Program-made: the position numbers and the translations under genes | In this document: in pieces, positions 34,982 through 44,442 of the stretch | How the letters are laid out: each line of letters opens with the position of its first letter | Numbering within the stretch: position 1 is the stretch's first letter | Notes under the pieces: generated by a model | Seen by the model: only the letters and a program-made list of their open reading frames with translations | What the model was told of the DNA's origin: nothing | Databases searched by the model: none | Assembly: GCA_002281855.1 (NCBI GenBank) | Contig: NCHQ01000013.1 | Location: 1-64,000 of the forward strand | Source of the DNA: Rhodospirillales bacterium 24-66-33 | Lineage (GTDB): Bacteria > Pseudomonadota > Alphaproteobacteria > Reyranellales > Reyranellaceae | Direction of reading: 5' to 3' | Length of the DNA stretch: 64,000 nt

Positions 34982-36714
34982 TCCTTGCCCGTGTTGGTGC
35001 GGCCCTTGATGAGGGCCTCGGGGTGACGCGACAGAAGATCGGCCAAGGCGCGGATCGAGCGCGCCGCGTCTGTGATCTGCGGCATCAGGCGGTCGAGATC
35101 GCGGTGAAATTTCGACGTGTCGCCGTAGCCCTTGTCGACCGACCCAATCAGGCGGTTTGCCTTGGTCATGGCCTCCTGCAGCTGCAGCGCGATGTCGGGC
35201 AAGCGCTTCAGGGCGGGCGTTCCATCGACGTCGAGCTTCCGGACGATGTCCTGCACGTCGATCATCGCCTTCTCGAGAGCCGCCAGGGTCGTCTTGATCT
35301 GCGGCCCGTTGACCATCTGGTCGATTCCCACAGAGGCGCTGAGCAGGCTGTTGCCGATCTTGTCGAAGTCGATGCGGTTGATCTTGCTCAGGAGTTCGCT
35401 GGCCGAGGTGGTGATGCTGTCGAAGCCGCCCAGCTCGACAGCCGGTATCACATAGTGGCCGTCTTCCTCGGTGAGCTCGCCGGGCATGGGATCGGCGAGG
35501 ACCTCCAGCGATATGACCTTCTGCGGACTGATCAGGCTCGGCGCCTGCAGCGTCGCGCGCAGTCCGCGCTTGATCATTTCCTCGGCGACGTTGATGGGCT
35601 CCATTCCCCGGGTCTTTGCGAGGTTGCTGACCCTGCCGGACTCGACCCGATAATGGATCGGCGCGACGATGCGGTCGGTCTTCGGATCGTAAACCAGCCC
35701 GACACGGGTCACTTCGCCGATCTTGAGGCCGTGGAACCTCACTTCGGAGCCCTCGGTCACGCCGGCGACGGAGCCGGGAAAATAGGAGATCAGCTTGATC
35801 TGCTGGCCGAATCCCGCGGACTTGGCCTCCTCGATGTTGGCGTAGAGCTTGAAGCGATGTTCGGCCTGGCTGATCGGGGCGGTCGAGTCGTGCGCCGTGT
35901 CGAAGGCGATGCCGCCCAGCAGGATCGCCCGCAGCGATTCCATCTGGATGTTGACGCCGTTGGCACCCAACGAGATCGACAGGCCGGACGCGTTCCAGAA
36001 GTTCGTATCGTCGCGCACGTAGCGGTCGTACGGTGCACGCACGAAAGCATGGATGGCGACCCGGCTGGCGAGATCGTGCAGATCCCATCCCAGCACCGTG
36101 CCGACCTCGATGTCGCGGAAGAAGATCGGCGCACCGAGGCTGATCGATCCCAGCCGCCTGGAGTCGAGCCGAAAGGTCGTTCCCTTGACCGAGGCCTGGA
36201 GAATGGGCGGGTCCTCCTGGCCGACGAAATCACGCTTTGCGGCACCCGACTCCGAGGACGGGCGCATGCCGATATAGGAGCCCGACAGAATGGTCTCGAG
36301 GCCGGAAATGTTGCCGGCGAAGAGCTGCGGCTTCACCACCCAGAAGATGGTCTTGTCGGTGAGCAGCGGTTCGGCTTCCTTCACCGTCTCGATCGTCACC
36401 AGCACCTTCGACAGGTCGGGCGGGATTGTGATGGTCTTGACCGTCCCCATGACGACGTTGCGATACTTGAGCTGCGACTGGCCGGCCGTGAGGCCGGCGG
36501 CCGTGTCGAACGACACGGTGATCATCGGGCCGCGCTTGGAGAAGGCGTCCCACGCCAGCCAGCCGGCAATCAGCGCCGTCGCGATGGGCACCAGCCAGAC
36601 CAGCGGGAAACGGCGTCGACGTCGAACAGGAGCCGCCCCAACGGCGCTCTGCGCACCAGGTTTCGCCGTGGCCGGGATCCCGGAAACCGATCCGGGCGGG
36701 GCTTGGTCTGTCAT
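34978..36714 (-). CDS. pqiB: PqiB-like MCE (MlaD) transport protein
   Basis: 578 aa. One N-terminal transmembrane helix (FPLVWLVPIATALIAGWLAW) after a Pro/Ala-rich cytoplasmic tail, then three MCE domains: about 48-140 (ITVSFDTAAGLTAGQSQLKYR), 160-270 (FRLDSRRLGSISLGAPIFFRD) and 285-400 (YFPGSVAGVTEGSEVRFHGLK). A long helical C-terminal region (about 420-560) would build the central needle. E. coli PqiB likewise has three MCE domains and spans the periplasm. 35 bp downstream of ftsK and overlapping pqiC. Confidence 0.93.
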   Translation of the reverse strand: MTDQAPPGSVSGIPATAKPGAQSAVGAAPVRRRRRFPLVWLVPIATALIAGWLAWDAFSKRGPMITVSFDTAAGLTAGQSQLKYRNVVMGTVKTITIPPDLSKVLVTIETVKEAEPLLTDKTIFWVVKPQLFAGNISGLETILSGSYIGMRPSSESGAAKRDFVGQEDPPILQASVKGTTFRLDSRRLGSISLGAPIFFRDIEVGTVLGWDLHDLASRVAIHAFVRAPYDRYVRDDTNFWNASGLSISLGANGVNIQMESLRAILLGGIAFDTAHDSTAPISQAEHRFKLYANIEEAKSAGFGQQIKLISYFPGSVAGVTEGSEVRFHGLKIGEVTRVGLVYDPKTDRIVAPIHYRVESGRVSNLAKTRGMEPINVAEEMIKRGLRATLQAPSLISPQKVISLEVLADPMPGELTEEDGHYVIPAVELGGFDSITTSASELLSKINRIDFDKIGNSLLSASVGIDQMVNGPQIKTTLAALEKAMIDVQDIVRKLDVDGTPALKRLPDIALQLQEAMTKANRLIGSVDKGYGDTSKFHRDLDRLMPQITDAARSIRALADLLSRHPEALIKGRTNTGKE

Positions 36715-36748
36715 CGTACCTCGTTCGGCCCGCGGTCAGACGGGACGT

Positions 36749-39625
36749 TCAGCGCTCCCGGTCGTCGATGTCGCGGGCCAGGACCTCGCGCTTGCCGACA
36801 TGGTTCGCGGAGCTGACCACGCCCTCGCGCTCCATGCGCTCGACGATGCGGGCGGCCCTGTTATAGCCGATCTGGAGGTAACGTTGGATGAAAGACGTGC
36901 TGCATTTGCGCTCGCGGGCCACCAGCGCGATGGCCTGGTCGTAGAGCTGGTCGCTCTCGCCCTCCTCGGCATCGCCCGGCAAGCCGCTCCCCGAGCCTTC
37001 GCCGTCGGGATCGTCGGTGACCGATTCGATGTAGGCCGGCGCGCTCTGGGCCCGCAGGTGGCGGACCACCTCCTCGACCTCGCCGTCGCTGACGAAGGGG
37101 CCGTGGACGCGGGCGATCTTGCCGCCACCGGCCATGTAGAGCATGTCGCCCTGTCCGAGCAGCTGCTCGCCCCCTTGCTCGCCCAAGATGGTGCGGCTGT
37201 CGATCTTGGACGTCACCTGGAAGGAGATGCGGGTCGGGAAGTTGGCCTTGATGGTGCCGGTGATGACGTCGACCGACGGCCGCTGGGTGGCCATCACGAC
37301 ATGGATGCCGGCGGCGCGCGCCATCTGCGCCAGGCGCTGCACCGTCGCCTCGATCTCCTTGCCCGCAACCAGCATCAGGTCGGCCATCTCGTCGATGATG
37401 ACGACGATGAAGGGCAACGGCGTAAGGTCCATCTCTTCGTCTTCGAAGGTGGGCTTGCGCGTCTCGGGATCGATGCCGGTCTGGACCTTACGGGTCAGCA
37501 CCCCGCCCTTGCGCGCCGTCTCGGCGAGCTTCTCGTTGTAGCCCGCGATGTTGCGCACCGCGACCGCGCTCATGGCGCGATAGCGGTCCTCCATCTCGCG
37601 CACGACCCACTTCAGGGCCACGATCGCCTTGCGCGGCTCCGTGACGACGGGAGTCAGCAGATGCGGGATGTCCTGGTAGACGCTGAGTTCCAGCATCTTC
37701 GGGTCGATCATGATGAAGCGGCACTGATCCGGCGTCAGCCGGTAGAGCAGCGACAGGATCATGGTGTTGACCGCCACCGACTTGCCCGAGCCGGTGGTGC
37801 CGCCGATCAGCAGATGCGGCATGCGGGCGAGGTCGGCGATGACCGGATCGCCGCCGATATCCTTGCCCAGCGCCAGAGGCAGGCCGAGGCGCAAATCCTC
37901 GTAGTGCTTGGTCGACAGCAGTTCGCGCAGGAACACCGTCTCGCGCTTGGCATTGGGCAGCTCGATGCCGATGACGTTGCGGCCGGGCACGGTGGCGACG
38001 CGCGCCGAGACCGCACTCATCGAGCGGGCGATGTCGTCGGCAAGACCGATGACGCGGCTCGACTTGGTGCCGGGCGCGGGTTCGAGCTCGTAGAGGGTCA
38101 CGACCGGGCCCGGCCGCACCTTCACGATCTGTCCCTTGACGCCGAAATCCTCGAGCACCGTCTCGAGCAGGCGCGCATTCTGCTCCAGCGCCTCCTCGTC
38201 GATCTTCGGCTGGGCGTTGACCCTCGACGGCAGCGAAAGGATGTCGAGCGGCGGCAGCTGGTAATCGGCGCCGAGGGCCAGCTCGCGCTGCCCTGCCTTG
38301 GCGGCGCGCTTGCCCTGTGCCGCGGCCGATTTGCGCGGCACGATCTTCACGGCCGCAGGGGCCGGCGGCGCGGCCGCCGGCTGCTCGACGTCGAGCGCAT
38401 TGTCGGGCGCGAACGGATTCTCGTCGGTCTCCTCGTACACCGGCTCTTCGGCGACAGGTGCGGAGGGTGGCTCGACGGCAACCGGCGGCGGCGCCTCGAA
38501 CTCCTCGTCGGCAACCGGCTGGCGGTAGTGTGCCGGCGCCGGCGGCGACGCGGCTTCATACCCGCCGAAGCCCGGCTCGATGCGTTCCGTCGACGCGGCG
38601 GACGCCGGCGCGGAGCGGCGCATGAAGGGCTCGATCCGCAGTCCGCCGGTCAGGCGACTGAGGAAGGTGCGTTCCTGCACGCTTGAAGGCGCAGGCTCGT
38701 CCAATACCGGCGAGTGCATGCGAAGTCCGCCGGGCGCCTCCGGAATGTCGTCGGCCGGCCGCTCGATCGGGGCATAGGGCGCATCGACCATGAGCGAATC
38801 GCGCGCCGGCAGTACCGCGCCTTCCTCGGGAATCTGCTCATAGCGGGTCTCGAACCGCGCCGGATCGTACTGGCTGGCGTCGATCTCGCCCGGAATCTCG
38901 GCATAGCCGATATGGGGCGCCGGCGGCTCGTTCTCGTCCTCGAGCGCCTGCGGCTTGCCGCGCCACAGGTCCACGGCCGCCCGCATGCCCCAGGCAACCC
39001 ACAGGAAGGGCGCACGCAGGATGCGGAAGATCAGCGGCAGATCCGTGCGGTTCATACCGAGCGCCGGGGCCATCGCGATGAAGGCGAGGGCAGCCGCACC
39101 GGGCTCGATGAAAGTGAGGGCGCCGCCGCTCGAGTGGGTGAGCACCAGTTCGCGGAAACGGCCGACCAGCGCGAGGCCGACCAGCCCGCCCGGGCCGGCA
39201 TGGGTAGCGGCACCGCCGACATCGCCCAGGCCCACACAGGCCACACTCATCATCAGCAGCGCCAGCAGCAGCAGCGAGAGGCGCAGCCCGAAGAAGCCGA
39301 GATGATGAGTGCGCACCATGCGCACGCCCCAGGTGATGAAGGCGACGGGAGCGAGGATGATGGCGAGACCGAAGGTCTGCAGCAGCAGGTCCGAGATATA
39401 GGCGCCGGGCAGGCCGAGCAGGTTGCTGGGCGCGCGAGCTGTGGCGTGATTGAGCGAAGGATCGCCGGGGCTGTAGGTGAACAGCGCCATCATCAACGCC
39501 AAGCCGAAGCCTGCGGTCGCCACGCCGACGATCTCCATCATGCGGCGTCGCAGGAAATCCCGCCCGCCCTCCGGCAGAATGGAGGTTCTGGGCTGCAACG
39601 CTGAAGAAAGGCTCAGCATGGCCAT
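36749..39625 (-). CDS. ftsK: DNA translocase FtsK
   Basis: 958 aa. N-terminal four-helix membrane domain (to about 190), a Pro/Glu/Ala-rich linker (about 215-450), then the motor: Walker [36 protein letters not shown], Walker [15 protein letters not shown], and [19 protein letters not shown]. The C-terminal gamma winged helix ([20 protein letters not shown] and MEREGVV) reads KOPS/activates XerCD. Couples chromosome dimer resolution to division. Lies 15 bp after the dapC-like gene and just upstream of pqiB. Confidence 0.96.
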   Translation of the reverse strand: MAMLSLSSALQPRTSILPEGGRDFLRRRMMEIVGVATAGFGLALMMALFTYSPGDPSLNHATARAPSNLLGLPGAYISDLLLQTFGLAIILAPVAFITWGVRMVRTHHLGFFGLRLSLLLLALLMMSVACVGLGDVGGAATHAGPGGLVGLALVGRFRELVLTHSSGGALTFIEPGAAALAFIAMAPALGMNRTDLPLIFRILRAPFLWVAWGMRAAVDLWRGKPQALEDENEPPAPHIGYAEIPGEIDASQYDPARFETRYEQIPEEGAVLPARDSLMVDAPYAPIERPADDIPEAPGGLRMHSPVLDEPAPSSVQERTFLSRLTGGLRIEPFMRRSAPASAASTERIEPGFGGYEAASPPAPAHYRQPVADEEFEAPPPVAVEPPSAPVAEEPVYEETDENPFAPDNALDVEQPAAAPPAPAAVKIVPRKSAAAQGKRAAKAGQRELALGADYQLPPLDILSLPSRVNAQPKIDEEALEQNARLLETVLEDFGVKGQIVKVRPGPVVTLYELEPAPGTKSSRVIGLADDIARSMSAVSARVATVPGRNVIGIELPNAKRETVFLRELLSTKHYEDLRLGLPLALGKDIGGDPVIADLARMPHLLIGGTTGSGKSVAVNTMILSLLYRLTPDQCRFIMIDPKMLELSVYQDIPHLLTPVVTEPRKAIVALKWVVREMEDRYRAMSAVAVRNIAGYNEKLAETARKGGVLTRKVQTGIDPETRKPTFEDEEMDLTPLPFIVVIIDEMADLMLVAGKEIEATVQRLAQMARAAGIHVVMATQRPSVDVITGTIKANFPTRISFQVTSKIDSRTILGEQGGEQLLGQGDMLYMAGGGKIARVHGPFVSDGEVEEVVRHLRAQSAPAYIESVTDDPDGEGSGSGLPGDAEEGESDQLYDQAIALVARERKCSTSFIQRYLQIGYNRAARIVERMEREGVVSSANHVGKREVLARDIDDRER

Positions 39626-39640
39626 GCGCGATTGCGCTCC

Positions 39641-40846
39641 CTAGAGAACGGACGCGAGGCGCTGGAGCCCCTCGCGGGTGGTCTTCTCGTCATGCACCAG
39701 CGCCACGCGGATGTAGCGCTCGGAAATGTTGATCCCGTTGGTCTCGCGGCAGGCATAGGCACCCGGCAGCACCTTGACGTGCGCCTCGCCCCACAGTTTG
39801 CGCGTGGCTTCCTCGCCATCGCCCACGTCGAGCCACAGGAAGAAACCGCCACCCGGTGTGTAGTAGGAGAAGCGGTTATGCAGTATCTGCTCGGCGATCC
39901 GGAAATTCTTCACATACCATTCGCGCGTCTGGACCGGATGCGTCTCCTCGCGCCACAGCGCGGCCGACGCCTTCTGGACGGCGAAAGGAATTTGCGGGCC
40001 GCCATAGCTGCGCCAGCGCAGCACCATCGCGACCAGCTTCGGGTCGCCGGCCATGAAGCCCGAGCGCAGGCCCGCCGCGTTCGACCGCTTCGAGAGCGAA
40101 TGGAAGACCGCCAGATTGCGGAACGGATCCTTGCCGCCGGTCTCGTCGATCTCCAGGGCCGCTTCGAGCGCGCCCGGCGGCGGCGCGCCGGTGTAGATTT
40201 CGGCGTAGCACTCGTCGACGGCCAGCACCGTGTCGTACTTGCGGCAGAGCTTCAGCAGCTTCTGCAGATACTCCTTGCTGGCAATCGCACCCTGGGGATT
40301 GGCCGGCGAACAGAGATAGACGACCGACATTCGCTGCCAGGTCGCTTCATCGAGGCTCTCATAGTCCGGCAGGAAGCCGTTCGAGGCTTCGGCGTTGACC
40401 AGCAGCGGCTCACCCCCCGACAGGACCGCCCCGCCCAGATAGGCCTGGTAGAAGGGATTGGGCAGCGCGACGATCGGCTTGCCACCGCCCTTCTCCTGCG
40501 GCGTCGCCACCGTGGAGATGATGTAGACCCCCTCCTTGCTGCCGGCCGTCGGATGGACGTGCACGTTGGGATCGAGCAGCCCCTGCGGCAGCTTGTAACG
40601 GCGGGTCAGCCACTCGCAGATCGCGAGGTTGAGGTCGGGCAGACCCTGGTTCGGCGGATAGCGGTTCCAGCCATCGACTTCGTCGACGACGATCTGCCGC
40701 GCGAAAGCGGGCATCGCGCCCTGCGGCTCGCCCACCGACATGTTGATCATCGACAGGTGTGCCGGCGGCGTGATCGGAGCGATCAGGGCGTTCAATCGCG
40801 CAAAGGGAAAGTCTGTCAGCGTCTCGGTCAGGCGCGGATTGAACAT
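39641..40846 (-). CDS. dapC: aminotransferase, probable N-succinyldiaminopimelate aminotransferase (DapC type)
   Basis: 401 aa from ATG 40846, which gives the normal FNPRLTETLTDFPFARL start; the frame runs upstream without family likeness. Fold-type I PLP enzyme: SVGEPQG, GWNRYPPNQGLPDL, the SPANPQGAIA loop, DECYAEIY (Asp/Tyr for PLP) and the Schiff-base lysine in FHSLSKRSNAAGLRSGF. The sequence is closest to DapC-like enzymes of alpha- and betaproteobacteria in lysine/peptidoglycan synthesis; other class I/II aminotransferase roles cannot be excluded. Immediately upstream of ftsK. Confidence 0.86.
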   Translation of the reverse strand: MFNPRLTETLTDFPFARLNALIAPITPPAHLSMINMSVGEPQGAMPAFARQIVVDEVDGWNRYPPNQGLPDLNLAICEWLTRRYKLPQGLLDPNVHVHPTAGSKEGVYIISTVATPQEKGGGKPIVALPNPFYQAYLGGAVLSGGEPLLVNAEASNGFLPDYESLDEATWQRMSVVYLCSPANPQGAIASKEYLQKLLKLCRKYDTVLAVDECYAEIYTGAPPPGALEAALEIDETGGKDPFRNLAVFHSLSKRSNAAGLRSGFMAGDPKLVAMVLRWRSYGGPQIPFAVQKASAALWREETHPVQTREWYVKNFRIAEQILHNRFSYYTPGGGFFLWLDVGDGEEATRKLWGEAHVKVLPGAYACRETNGINISERYIRVALVHDEKTTREGLQRLASVL

Positions 40847-41074
40847 CTCGTATCCAGTGGCCGAACCGGCCGAACAAAATAAAGGTGCCGACCGAAAGGC
40901 CAGCCTATTGCCACATTCTATGGAACAAATTTGCCAATCACAACAATGGAATAGGCTTGTTTCTTGAGACAAAGGAAGGGTTTGCGTCCCTCCCGTGTCC
41001 GACCACAAGCGGTAGTCGGCCATGACGACGCATGGTCGATGGAATTGCCTATTTTCTAGTCAGCAGAGTAACGG

Positions 41075-41473
<399 letters not shown>

Positions 41474-41492
41474 TCAAACGCCGGACAGAAAG

Positions 41493-41581
41493 CGGGCCCG
41501 GCGAGGGACTCGCCGGGCCCGAGGGTCCGCCGCGACACGGTGCGGCGGATGAGAGGGAACCAGGAGGAGAGAGGGGTTCCC
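41493..41581 (-). terminator. three tandem hairpins between amtB and the second glnK
   Basis: Hairpin 1: a perfect 12-bp stem, CGGGCCCGGCGA (41493-41504) with TCGCCGGGCCCG (41510-41521), loop GGGAC. Read on the minus strand it is followed by CTTTCTG, a weak T-tract. Hairpin 2: TCCGCCGC (41526-41533) with GCGGCGGA (41542-41549). Hairpin 3: GGGAACC (41556-41562) with GGTTCCC (41575-41581). Together they probably terminate or attenuate amtB transcripts before glnK. Confidence 0.65.
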
Positions 41582-41602
41582 GATCTCGAGGAGGAGACGG
41601 TC

Positions 41603-42937
41603 CTAGTGGATCGTCTCGCCGTGCAGGTTGATGTCGAGACCCTCGATCTCTTCCTCGTTCGTCACACGCAGCCCGATCAGGGCATCGACGACCTTGAGGA
41701 TGATGAAGGTGGCGACGGCGCACCAGGCGATGCAGACCAGCGAGCCCCAGAGCTGCGTCAGGACCTGGCCGGCGTTGCCGTCGATCAGTCCCTTCTTGCC
41801 CTCGCCGCCGATCACTTCCACGGCGAACACGCCGGTCAGGATCGCGCCGACGAAACCGCCGATGCCATGGACGCCGAACGCGTCGAGCGAGTCGTCGTAG
41901 CCCATCGCCTTCTTGAGGCCGGTTGCGCCCCAGAAGCAGACCAGGCCGGCGACGATGCCGATGGCCAGCGCGCCCATCGGAGTCACGAAGCCCGAGGCCG
42001 GGGTGATGGCGACGAGGCCGGCGACGGCACCCGAGATGATGCCCAGGACCGACGGCTTGCCGCGCGTCACCCACTCCGCGAACATCCACGCCATGGCCGC
42101 CGCAGCCGCGGCGAACTGGGTCACCGCCATCGCCATGCCGGCATTGGGGCTGGCGCCGACGGCCGAGCCGGCGTTGAAGCCGAACCAGCCCACCCACAGG
42201 AGGGCGGCACCGATCACCGAGTAGACCAGGTTGAACGGCGCCATGTTCTCGGTGCCGAAGCCCTTGCGCTTGCCGATGACGAGCGCACAGACGAGGCCCG
42301 CCACGCCGGCATTGATATGGACCACGGTGCCACCGGCATAGTCGAGGACGCCCCAGTCACCGAGGAATCCGCCGCCCCACACCCAGTGAGCGATCGGCGC
42401 GTAGACGATCAGCGACCACAGCGCCATGAACCACATCATGGCCGAGAATTTCATGCGCTCGGCGAAGGCGCCGGCGATCAGGGCCGGCGTGATGATCGCG
42501 AAGGTGAGCTGGAAGGTCATGAAGACGGTCTCGGGGATCGTCTTGGCGAGGTCGTGCACGCCGTCGAGCGTGAGGCCGGCCATGAAGATACGGCTGAGGC
42601 CGCCGACGAGCGAGCTGCCCGGCGTGAAGGCCAGGCTGTAGCCGACGATCAGCCACAGGACGGAGATCATGCAGGTGATGGCGAAGCTCTGCATCACCGT
42701 CGACAGGACGTTCTTCTTGCGAACCATACCGCCATAGAACAGGGCGAGGCCGGGAATCGTCATCATGAGCACGAGCGCGGTCGAGGTCAGCATCCACGCC
42801 GTGTCGCCGGTATCGAGCTTCGGCGCGGCCGCCGGTTCAGGCGTGGCCGCGGCCTGCGCCAGCGCAAGCACCGGCAGAAGCAGTGTTGCGGCCGCCCCCG
42901 CGCCAGCAAGCACCGAGTTGGTCTTGAACTTCATCAT
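41603..42937 (-). CDS. amtB: ammonium transporter
   Basis: 444 aa from ATG 42937 (next codon is also ATG; AGGGGACG precedes them). Signal peptide (AAATLLLPVLALAQA) then eleven predicted helices. Amt blocks include TAWMLTSTALVLMMTIPGLA, YGGMVRKKNVLST, ALWSLIVYAPIAHWVWGGGF, DYAGGTVVHINAGVAGL and the second pore histidine region FGVHGIGGFVGAIL. Moves ammonium into the cell under nitrogen limitation and is plugged by GlnK. Sandwiched between two glnK copies on one strand. Confidence 0.96.
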   Translation of the reverse strand: MMKFKTNSVLAGAGAAATLLLPVLALAQAAATPEPAAAPKLDTGDTAWMLTSTALVLMMTIPGLALFYGGMVRKKNVLSTVMQSFAITCMISVLWLIVGYSLAFTPGSSLVGGLSRIFMAGLTLDGVHDLAKTIPETVFMTFQLTFAIITPALIAGAFAERMKFSAMMWFMALWSLIVYAPIAHWVWGGGFLGDWGVLDYAGGTVVHINAGVAGLVCALVIGKRKGFGTENMAPFNLVYSVIGAALLWVGWFGFNAGSAVGASPNAGMAMAVTQFAAAAAAMAWMFAEWVTRGKPSVLGIISGAVAGLVAITPASGFVTPMGALAIGIVAGLVCFWGATGLKKAMGYDDSLDAFGVHGIGGFVGAILTGVFAVEVIGGEGKKGLIDGNAGQVLTQLWGSLVCIAWCAVATFIILKVVDALIGLRVTNEEEIEGLDINLHGETIH

Positions 42938-42972
42938 CGTCCCCTGGTTCTCGAGTTGATTGTCGTGTCGGA

Positions 42973-43317
<345 letters not shown>

Positions 43318-43366
43318 CTATCCTCCAACGGGCGGCACGCCCGCCCCCAAAGTTCAATTCGACGTG

Positions 43367-43383
43367 AGCAAGGGTCGTGCCAA
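43367..43383 (-). promoter_or_regulatory. sigma-54 promoter for glnK-amtB-glnK
   Basis: On the minus strand the sequence reads TTGGCACGACCCTTGCT, a full match to the YTGGCACGRNNNTTGCW consensus with GG-N10-GC spacing (GG at 43381-43380, GC at 43369-43368). The expected transcription start is near 43357, about 45 nt before the glnK start. Confidence 0.85.
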
Positions 43384-43412
43384 AACAAACACAACAAATT
43401 GCACGTTCGTTT

Positions 43413-43429
43413 TTGGCACGCCGCTTGCT
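43413..43429 (+). promoter_or_regulatory. sigma-54 promoter for the TorF-like porin
   Basis: Reads TTGGCACGCCGCTTGCT on the plus strand: GG at 43415-43416 and GC at 43427-43428, exactly N10 apart, with one deviation from consensus (C at the R position). Predicted start near 43439, about 33 nt before GTG 43472. It mirrors the minus-strand promoter, with the dyad AAAACAAAC / GTTCGTTTT between them. Confidence 0.82.
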
Positions 43430-43471
43430 GGGAATGAGGCGGAAACAAGTCATAAGTCTTTGGGGGTGGTC

Positions 43472-44359
43472 GTGTTGCTTAAAAAATCCGCTGTTCTGGC
43501 TACTTCGCTGATCACAATCTATGCAACCAGCGCTGCTCATGCACAGGGCACGCCAGATCCGCAGACCGTCACGGTCACGCAGGATCAGCAGACGGCTCAG
43601 GGTACGCCCGATGCCGCGACCACGCCGGCGGCACCCGAGAAGGAGACCTGGAAGGCTCCGTTCGGCGGCAGCTTCACCGCCGGCCTGGCGGTTCTGAACG
43701 AGTACTCCTATCGCGGCATCTCGCAGACCCAGCGCCAGGTCGCCGTCCAGGGTTCGCTCGGCTATGAGACCCCCACCGTCAGCGAGAAGATTCCGCTGAG
43801 CGCCTATGTCGGCGCCTGGGGCTCGAACGTCGACTTCCCCAACACCGGCACCTGGGCCGAAATCGACGTCGTCGCCGGCCTCAAGCTCAAGGTCCTGGAC
43901 GACAAGCTCACCTTCGACCTGGGCTACATCCGCTACAACTATCTCGGCGCGCCCTCGAACCTGTTCTACGACTTCAACGAATTCGGCCTCGTCGCCGGAT
44001 ACGATTTCGGCGTCGCCCAGCTCAGCGCTGCCGTCCGCTACAGCCCCAACTTCTTCGCCAACTCCGGCAACGCCTGGTACAAATGGGCCTCGCTCACCGT
44101 TCCCATGCCGTTCCTCCACGTCAATGAGAACGTGGCCTTCAAGGCCTTCGGCACGATCGGCAACCAGTATGTCGAGCGCTTCACGAACTACGGCATCCCC
44201 AGCAACAATTACTGGGATTGGCAGCTCGGCCTCGTCGTCTCGGTCTACGGCTTCGACCTCTCCGCCGCCTACACCGGCACGAACCTCAGCGTTCAGGACT
44301 GCCTCGGCACCCAGAACTGCGCCAGCCGCGTCATCGTCGGTATCTCCAAGACGTTCTGA
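43472..44359 (+). CDS. TorF-family putative porin
   Basis: 295 aa from GTG 43472 with GGGGG upstream (GTG 43466 or TTG 43475 are alternatives). Signal peptide with SLITIYATSAAHA cleavage region, a Thr/Pro/Gln-rich linker, then an outer-membrane beta-barrel of alternating aromatic strands. FTAGLAVLNEYSYRGISQTQ is the TIGR02001/TorF hallmark, and the chain ends in F (GISKTF), as outer-membrane barrels do. Divergent from glnK-amtB and carrying its own sigma-54 promoter, it may admit nitrogen compounds during starvation; that role is inferred from context. Confidence 0.88.
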   Translation: MLLKKSAVLATSLITIYATSAAHAQGTPDPQTVTVTQDQQTAQGTPDAATTPAAPEKETWKAPFGGSFTAGLAVLNEYSYRGISQTQRQVAVQGSLGYETPTVSEKIPLSAYVGAWGSNVDFPNTGTWAEIDVVAGLKLKVLDDKLTFDLGYIRYNYLGAPSNLFYDFNEFGLVAGYDFGVAQLSAAVRYSPNFFANSGNAWYKWASLTVPMPFLHVNENVAFKAFGTIGNQYVERFTNYGIPSNNYWDWQLGLVVSVYGFDLSAAYTGTNLSVQDCLGTQNCASRVIVGISKTF

Positions 44360-44397
44360 TCGTCAGGTCATCGACCTCGATCAATCGATCCATGCAG

Positions 44398-44439
44398 CCA
44401 TAGAGGGTTGCCGCCCTGCGGGGCGGCTGCCATCTATGG
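44398..44439 (+). terminator. long hairpin between porin and ubiH-like gene
   Basis: Arms of 19 nt (44398-44416 and 44421-44439) pair with 16 matches around the loop TGCG; the top is GCCGCCC/GGGCGGC and the base CCATAG/CTATGG. It lies 38 bp after the porin stop and ends 3 nt before ATG 44443. No T-tract follows. Likely the porin terminator, and it also covers the site where a ubiH ribosome site would be. Confidence 0.6.
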
Positions 44440-44442
44440 TCC

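Noticed and set aside
40847..41074. Hidden gene in the AT-richer spacer before the dapC-like gene
   Set aside because: The upstream extension of the aminotransferase frame has no family similarity and no other frame looks coding; it is probably promoter DNA, though I could not place clear -35/-10 boxes.
43383..43413. NtrC binding site between the two sigma-54 promoters
   Set aside because: The dyad here does not fit TGCACC-N5-GGTGCA, and the position between two facing promoters is too close for a normal enhancer site.
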